64,000 nucleotides of DNA from Aricia agestis (taxonomy: Eukaryota > Arthropoda > Insecta > Lepidoptera > Lycaenidae). Position numbers and translations under genes: made by a program. A model generated the notes under the pieces. It made no database searches. It had not been told where the DNA came from and worked only from the letters and a program-made list of their open reading frames with translations. How positions within the stretch are numbered: position 1 is the stretch's first letter; each line of letters starts with the position of its first letter. The DNA is taken from the NCBI RefSeq assembly GCF_905147365.1, contig NC_056428.1:4494001-4558000 (forward strand). Direction: 5' to 3'. Shown here one piece after another: positions 58,222 to 64,000 of the stretch.

Positions 58222-59533
58222 ATGGAGCTGCTAAGTCAAGTGTCCCAGACACAAATTTTATTTCCCGCTGCTGCCGTAGCCGTTGTTTTAGTATGTGCAG
58301 CTCTCGTATTTATGTTCGGATTCCACACGGCGGAGCAACCACAGTTCGACAAACTCTCGCTGGTCCTAGACGATAGAAAATCTTCAAATAAGAAGAGGAA
58401 AGGAATCAAGGAAAAAGTTGGTACCGAAGTAAAGGTTTCCATTGAGCGCTCATTTTATTTTTAACCTGAAACATATGCTTAATTTTTTAATTGTATTATT
58501 GTGATTACTATCGAGTAATACTAGCGATAAAGTAAAGTTTAAGTGACATTGTTTATGTTATGTAAGTAATCCTAGCATTAATTTCTTTCAGAAATCCTCG
58601 CCGAACCGGGTAACGAGCGACGACAGTAAGTCAAAAAATGAAGCAAAAAAATCCCCAGCCAAGGAGAAGAAAGAGGAAAAGGTGAAGGAAGCGGAGAAGC
58701 CGAAACCTAAAGAGAAGGTGGAACCCAAGGCGGCCAAGAAGCCCGAAGTGCAGGCCGAGAAGAAAGGAAAGAAGAAGGCTGGTACTGAACTCGACAAACC
58801 TGCGGACTTCGATGACGGTGTTTGGGAGGAGGTTCCCAAGAAGAGTGATAAGAAGAAGGTGAAGGGCCCCGAGGAAAAGAAGGACAGCCCCACCAAGACT
58901 AACAAGAAGAAGAACAAGAACGTGGAAGCCGAAGTCAAACCTGCTCCTCAGGAAGCCGAGGTGGAGACCATCAAGGTTGTGAGTGCAGTAGGACCTGACG
59001 TTGATGAAGATGCAACTCGTGCTCTTCAAGCCCAAGTTGAGGAGCTACAGAGAGTTCTCAAGGAGGTAAATACTTGAAATATTAAAAACATTTAAGCCTT
59101 GTGTTAAAATTAGGATGCATTAGCTTCATTTTTAGTAATGCTTAGTAGTTACTGAGCATTACTAAAAATGAAGTTAAAATCTGGTTCCAGAAGAATAGAA
59201 AATACTTTATATGCAGCACACTAAATATACTTGAAGGAGCTGTAAAAATCTCTGGTTTTACTGCTTACAGCTTCTTCCAGGAAACCTAAATACTTAAAAA
59301 AAAATAGCTTAGCAATGATTATAGTTATTCTTGACCTTACAAAAATGTATATGAACTTATTTATCTTCTACATCTTCTATACTTGTTTTTGTCAGGCGGA
59401 GCGCCGCGACAAGGTGCTGGCTGGTCTAGTTGATGAGGAGGAAGAAGAGGCAGCTGCCGCTGAACTGACTGATGTGAAAGATCTCAGGAGCAACAAGAAG
59501 AAGGAAAATAAGGAAAAGCAGAAGAAGAAAGAG
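58222..59533 (+). CDS. Lysine-rich ER membrane protein, possibly LYRIC/metadherin-like, first three exons
   Basis: Exons 58222-58434, 58592-59065 and 59396-59533 join in phase 0 to 275 residues and continue past the window. Residues 11-34 (ILFPAAAVAVVLVCAALVFM) are one membrane anchor near the N-terminus, and the rest is cytosolic by charge. Exon 2 is K/E-rich, with DDGVWEEVPKKSDKKK, then a short coiled coil (ATRALQAQVEELQRVLKE) running into exon 3 (AERRDKVLAGLVDEEEEEA). A single anchor followed by lysine-rich sequence with isolated tryptophans recalls LYRIC/metadherin; kinectin or p180-type proteins are the alternative. Start chosen as the first ATG before the anchor. Its last exons may resemble those at 23.2-23.6 kb. 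Confidence 0.65.
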
Positions 59534-61512
59534 GTATTACTCTTTTAGGCATTTTTTTCTTCCTAGCTTATTGTAACTTAATGTTGAACCAGCCTTATAA
59601 AAATAGTTTACTATTATATTTAGGTCCTTACATAATAAATTGGAGTTTTGTTGTACAGGCCACTTTGATCTCAAATATCTCCTCTTTGGTTAATAATTCC
59701 AAATTCAAATTTATATATTCATTTATTTGGTACATTTCAGTTTCCAAAACAGTCATTCATTTGTTTTTTTCTTGATTATTTTTTCTTTGGAGTTGTTCAT
59801 GTCGCACAATGGAAAAATTTTAACATCGCTTTATTTACGAATATGAGTTCTACCGTGGCACGAGTGCTGCGGAAAATTAAGGTGCCAGTTGGCAGCGGAC
59901 GTCACGAAGCAACCGCTGACGATGTGTCGTCGCGACACGTCATTTCTATTTATTTCCAGAGTAGACAGAATTATAGAGTATACCGACTTAGAACTGATGT
60001 TGAAATTTTTAAATTTGACGTATTATGACGAAAATCGTCGCTAGGTTTGTTAAATTGTTACCTACCTACGAATTTAAAACTATGACATATTCGGTGGACG
60101 TGTTCCTCTTTGGTCGTATTGTTGTTTGTGTTTTGGCACATGCGATTAAAATTGTCAGAATCCAATTTTGAAATCATTATTTTAAATATTTAAAAATAAA
60201 TTATATCAGCCAGCGCGAGGCACATTCCGTTCATAATCCTAGTGAAACCTGACGAATTTGACAGATATTGAAACCTGTCCGTTTCATTGTAGTCGAACTA
60301 CTGGTAGTTACGTCTATTGTGTTATTTCTATGAATGTGTCGTTAGCTTTGTGTTGCTAGCTGTGCAGGGTATTTCATAGAAATATGTACAAACCAGTAGT
60401 GTCTCTGCGACACGTCGTCTGCAGTTGCGATGTGTCACTCGGTTCCAACTTGTACCTTAAGGCTGGAACAACATTAAGTTTTACGACATTGACTTTATTT
60501 TATTAATTTTAATATCAACATTATAGTCTAAGAAAATTTGTTTCAAAATTATTGATCAGACCAAGTAATTCATGTAGTTTTCTAAGTTGGTACAGTTCCT
60601 AAAGGTGTGAGTGTGTTTGTGGTGTGATCAGTAATTCTTAACCTTTTAGTCATGACTCATGAGGGACCATTTTACCAAATGTTTGTGTTTCCGGGGACGA
60701 CCAAGTTGGTTTACCTGTATAGTATGGGTTGTTTGATAAAGAAAACAAGCACAACTTTGGCAAAAATCTAAAAGTTACAGATTTAATGTGATTTTTGTGA
60801 CTGCATACTCTTTACTAACTTCTGAATTCTCACATAATTGTGTATTTTAGGAAGGCTTTGCCAGTGGTCCGCGGTCCACCGGTTAAGAACCACTGATTTA
60901 GATGAATTGCATTTCCTTTATCTAGAAATTGACACGATCAAGCAGTTTTAGAAATTAATGTACCTACACTATCTATATCATTAAAGTTAATATATCTTCC
61001 TAGCGGAATAGAGAAACAATCTCGAGCTGTGAAATGTAACCAAAATTGGTTTCATCTGTGTGTAAAAATTTGTGTACGTATACACTTACACAAGCATGAT
61101 TGAACATGATTTCTATGAGATTAAATTGTCACCGTGCGGCACGTGCCGACTGGACGTCAAAAAAAGAGAGCTACTGTCATGTATCACACATCTCTTTTTA
61201 CCACGCAGTGTTACTGATAGTGACATCTCTCTTGCTCAGGCCTTTGTTTCTCTATTCCGCTAGGTATATTAACTTTATAGGTCTAAACTCATTAGGCTGA
61301 ATTACGCCGGCGTAAATTCCGCCGCGTTTACGCCGCGTTTAAATTGCATACAAAATACGGGCCGAATACGAGGGGTGACACACTATTACGTCGCGTTTTG
61401 TATGCGTATTTTACACAGTTATAGTTTACTTATATTATGCTGAAGGAGTGCATCAAGCTATTGTTTTGAAATTATGCTTTTATAATACATTTTTTTAACA
61501 TATAAAACATTA
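59534..61512. other. Intron of the lysine-rich gene with MITE remains
   Basis: A hAT-like MITE is suggested at 60629-60895 (CAGTAATTCTTAACC ... GGTTAAGAACCACTG), but its flanks do not match. An inverted pair with GTTAATATACCTAGCGGAAT ends spans about 60985-61278. No further exon was recognised; the old repeat begins near 61310. Confidence 0.5.
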
Positions 61513-62775
61513 TTGCGGCTCTACACGATGGGCCAGCGTAGTGGGCCAGCGTGGGGAGGACGTAGTGGCGTAGGATGGCCGATGGCGCCAGCGCTGGCCG
61601 TGGAATGGCGGCGGTGTCGGTTTTTCGGCCGCACATCAAAGGATGATGGCCCAGTTATGGCGGTACGCCTCTAAACGTGGTCGATACGACAGTCGGTGCC
61701 TTACCGCGGTCGAGCGAGGACGTCGTAATTCGTATTACAATTTACGAATTTCATTCAAAATGACGAGTACGTGGTCTCATAATGAATGAAGCTATATTAA
61801 TATGATAAAGGCGAAAGTTTGTATGGATGTTTGTTACTCTTTAACTCAAAAACTACTGAAAGGATTTTAATGAAACTTTACGATAATAATAGCTTATACA
61901 ATACATAACTCCTGACTGAAAGATACAAGTTAGGGAGTTTCTGCGTTGTTTTAAGAAGGGAATGCATATTATGCTATTATTACATTCATCATTATCATCA
62001 TCATCACTACCATAAACCATTATTTTAATTTTAGGCTCGAAATAATTATTCACAGAATTCAAGAACCGTTCATATTAGGAGGGAGGTCATACGAAGTTCA
62101 CCGGGTCATCTGGTGAAGTCATAAATTATTAAAAATGTACGTTTTGCATTGCCGCAATGGCTAAAGCGCTTATTCCACTTGTCCTATTTAGAAGTCCTAG
62201 CTAGGATCCTACATAGCAGACTAATTAATTCGCTTCTTATTCCACTTGTCCTAATTTAGTGACTAAATCAGTTGTCATTTTGGTCAGACGTCTTCTTAAT
62301 TTAAATTTAAAAAAAAAATTAGCTGTTGGCTCAATGAAAATAAAAATAAATAAAAGGCGAAAAAGATGATTGAAATAATTTTTGTTCCACGTAAAATTAT
62401 GAATTATGAACTTTCTGAACTACTTGGAACCAGCAGACTTAAGAAATTACCTACGAATGGATTCCAGATTTTATAACATTAATATAAATTGACTTTAATA
62501 CAGATTTAGCAGTTCCCACTACAGATAAAAGGTTGAAACCATCTGGCAACACTGATTTAGTCATTCAGGAGCCACATTTTTTTCCGATTTAGGATCCTAG
62601 CTAGGACTTCCTAAATAGGACAAGTGGAATAAGCGCTTAATGCTTACTCGTCCATCTTGTACGACGTTTAGATCACAACTGAACACGGCCATCATGTAGA
62701 GGCGTTGCGACCATTGCATAGCCATCGCATGCGCCATTCGATCGGCCAGCGCTGGCCACTCATGTAGAGGGGCAA
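61513..62775. mobile_element. Harbinger-like MITE, TTA duplication
   Basis: Ends TTGCGGCTCTACA and complement of TTGCCCCTCTACA, flanked by TTA at 61510-61512 and 62776-62778. It carries GGCCAGCGCTGGCC-type palindromic motifs near both ends, a Helitron-like piece (about 61800-62030) and another MITE (62165-62637). Confidence 0.82.
62165..62637. mobile_element. Harbinger-like MITE, TAA duplication, nested
   Basis: Ends AGCGCTTATTCCACTTGTCC and complement, flanked by TAA at 62162-62164 and 62638-62640. It is 473 bp and non-coding. Confidence 0.85.
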
Positions 62776-63077
62776 TTACACACACTACAACACACACTAG
62801 GAGATTTTGATTGACAAGCCTATACACACGAATTGTACTCTTTTATTTATGGTTGAAGTCTGTAATTGTCAAATGAGGCATTTTCTTATTTTTTAATTTG
62901 ATTGTCAACAGTTTTCATTTTAGCAACTTGATGGCGTATGGGTAAGCAACTATCGGTAATACCATCATTAATTGCTACAAAACTGGGCAAAATGTAAAAC
63001 TTGATGCATTTCAATTTGAAAAAGACGCAATAATATTCCAATGAATATAATAATAAGGTTATTATAACGATGTTTTA

Positions 63078-63722
63078 TGCCGGCTCTTGATATAGGCGAA
63101 CGCGTTGGCCAACGCGTCTGCAGACGCGTTGGCCCAATGTGTAGAACGGGCGTTCGCGCGTTGGCCGTAGGTATTTAGACGTTGGCCGACGCATCTGCGA
63201 GCTTGCCGCGCGGGTCGGAAATGTCGGCAAAAGATCAAAGGACATTTGTCGCAAGCTTCGCGCTCCATCCACACATAGGCCGCGCGATCAGTTTGCCCGG
63301 AGTTATAATTATGATAATTATTATAATATGTAATAATTTTTGTATGTAATAATTTAATAAATAATAAGTAGGTAATAAAATAATTACTTATATTATTTTA
63401 ATATTATAAAATATTATGTAAAAGTGAGTTTATTTCTTTGTTTGTTACGTTTTCTCGCCTTTTATTTATTTATTTCCAGAATACTCTTTAAAAACTTTTT
63501 CTTGTCCACATTTACAAAGTAATTATAAGCTGTGAATAAATAAACAGCTGCAGCTGTTAGCGACTAAACATCCATTTTGAATCCGTCCGCACATTGGCGC
63601 GATCCAAAGCATACTGAACGACCTTCCTATGTGTGGATTACTCACAAACGCCGTTGCAAGCGCACTGCCAACGCGTCTGCAGACGCGTTGGCCAACGCGT
63701 TCGCCTATATCAAGAGCCGGCA
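63078..63722. mobile_element. Harbinger-like MITE, TTA duplication, palindromic subterminal motif
   Basis: Ends TGCCGGCTCTTGATATAGGC and complement, flanked by TTA at 63075-63077 and 63723-63725. Next to each end is CCAACGCGTCTGCAGACGCG, itself a palindrome. It is 645 bp and non-coding. Confidence 0.85.
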
Positions 63723-63843
63723 TTAGTTAAAACTCACGTAAGAAATAGCCCTATTTACCGTTATTCACACCAAATGTCACAGGAATCATAAATTTTGGTT
63801 TTGACAACGTCTTACCTGCACTTGTACACGATAGCGAATATCA

Positions 63844-64000
63844 ACGGCCGTTCCCAATATTCAATCTAGGTATCTCTGGTTTGACATACAACCGATCGTA
63901 GCTAACATTGAATTGACATAAAATATATGTCTCTTATGTCTAATGTGAGCTAGTCCTATCTCTAGTAGTGCAAAACTAGAGATAGATCAAATATTGGGAA
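63844..64000. mobile_element. Relative of the CGGCCGTTCCC MITE, cut by the window edge
   Basis: It starts CGGCCGTTCCCAATATTCAA and ends CAAATATTGGGAA at position 64000. The last 9 or so bases of the expected terminal repeat are outside the window. Confidence 0.75.

Larger units (their letters stand above)
61310..63845 (-). repeat. Old dispersed repeat, right copy, split by two MITEs
   Basis: Segments 61310-61512, 62779-63077 and 63726-63845 match the left-end repeat (3117-3510 and 5520-5750) in inverted orientation. They are separated by elements 61513-62775 and 63078-63722. Confidence 0.7.

Noticed and set aside
58588..59035. Minus-strand hydrophobic open frames
   Set aside because: They are antisense reflections of the lysine-rich exon 2 at 58592-59065; K codons read as F/L on the other strand.
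60629..60895. Confirmed hAT insertion
   Set aside because: The ends look like hAT termini, but the flanking 8 bases differ, so it is mentioned only as a possible remnant.

Overview
The window reads as nuclear DNA of a lepidopteran insect (moth or butterfly). It is AT-rich, its coding genes are split by GT-AG introns, and it is packed with elements typical of Lepidoptera: a LEP1-type Helitron with intact ends, a tRNA-derived SINE, RTE-like LINE fragments, and hAT, Harbinger, piggyBac and mariner-type MITEs nested in one another. No bacterial or organellar features were seen. All calls come from reading the sequence; no searches were run.

Host genes, left to right. The 5' exons of a GORAB (RAB6-interacting golgin) gene lie on the minus strand at the left edge. 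A large inverted repeat (20.2-27.1 kb) carries two near-identical copies of an unrecognised 86-residue three-exon gene, and its spacer holds the last two exons of a lysine-rich protein. PTCD1 (mitochondrial PPR protein, four exons) faces eIF3L (ten exons, minus strand) tail to tail. eIF3L is head to head with the mitochondrial thioredoxin Trx-2, which in turn is tail to tail with an intronless C7orf50-like (WKF/DUF2373) gene. The first three exons of an ER-type, lysine-rich, possibly LYRIC-like membrane protein start at 58.2 kb and run off the right side. PTCD1, Trx-2 (mitochondria) and eIF3L (cytosolic translation) form a compact housekeeping cluster whose introns and promoter are filled with mobile elements.

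Mobile layer. The most striking object is an 11.0 kb DNA transposon (8404-19408). Its 13-bp terminal inverted repeats begin CCCTARTAGCACA, it has a CA target duplication, and it sits inside a SINE whose uninterrupted sequence survives twice elsewhere in the window. It carries a tandem array near each end (50-bp dimers on the left, about 24 in-register 120-bp units on the right), a long hairpin, a decayed DUF4806 gene and a CACTA-like transposase fragment. Other sizeable elements are a BEL/Pao pol remnant (6.2-7.6 kb), a THAP/P-element-like transposase pseudogene (48.9-54.5 kb), an RTE-like reverse transcriptase (56.4-57.8 kb), two piggyBac-type non-autonomous elements inside eIF3L introns, and nested Harbinger-like MITEs at 61.5-63.7 kb. 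An older repeat is present at both ends of the window in opposite orientation, each copy broken up by different later insertions.
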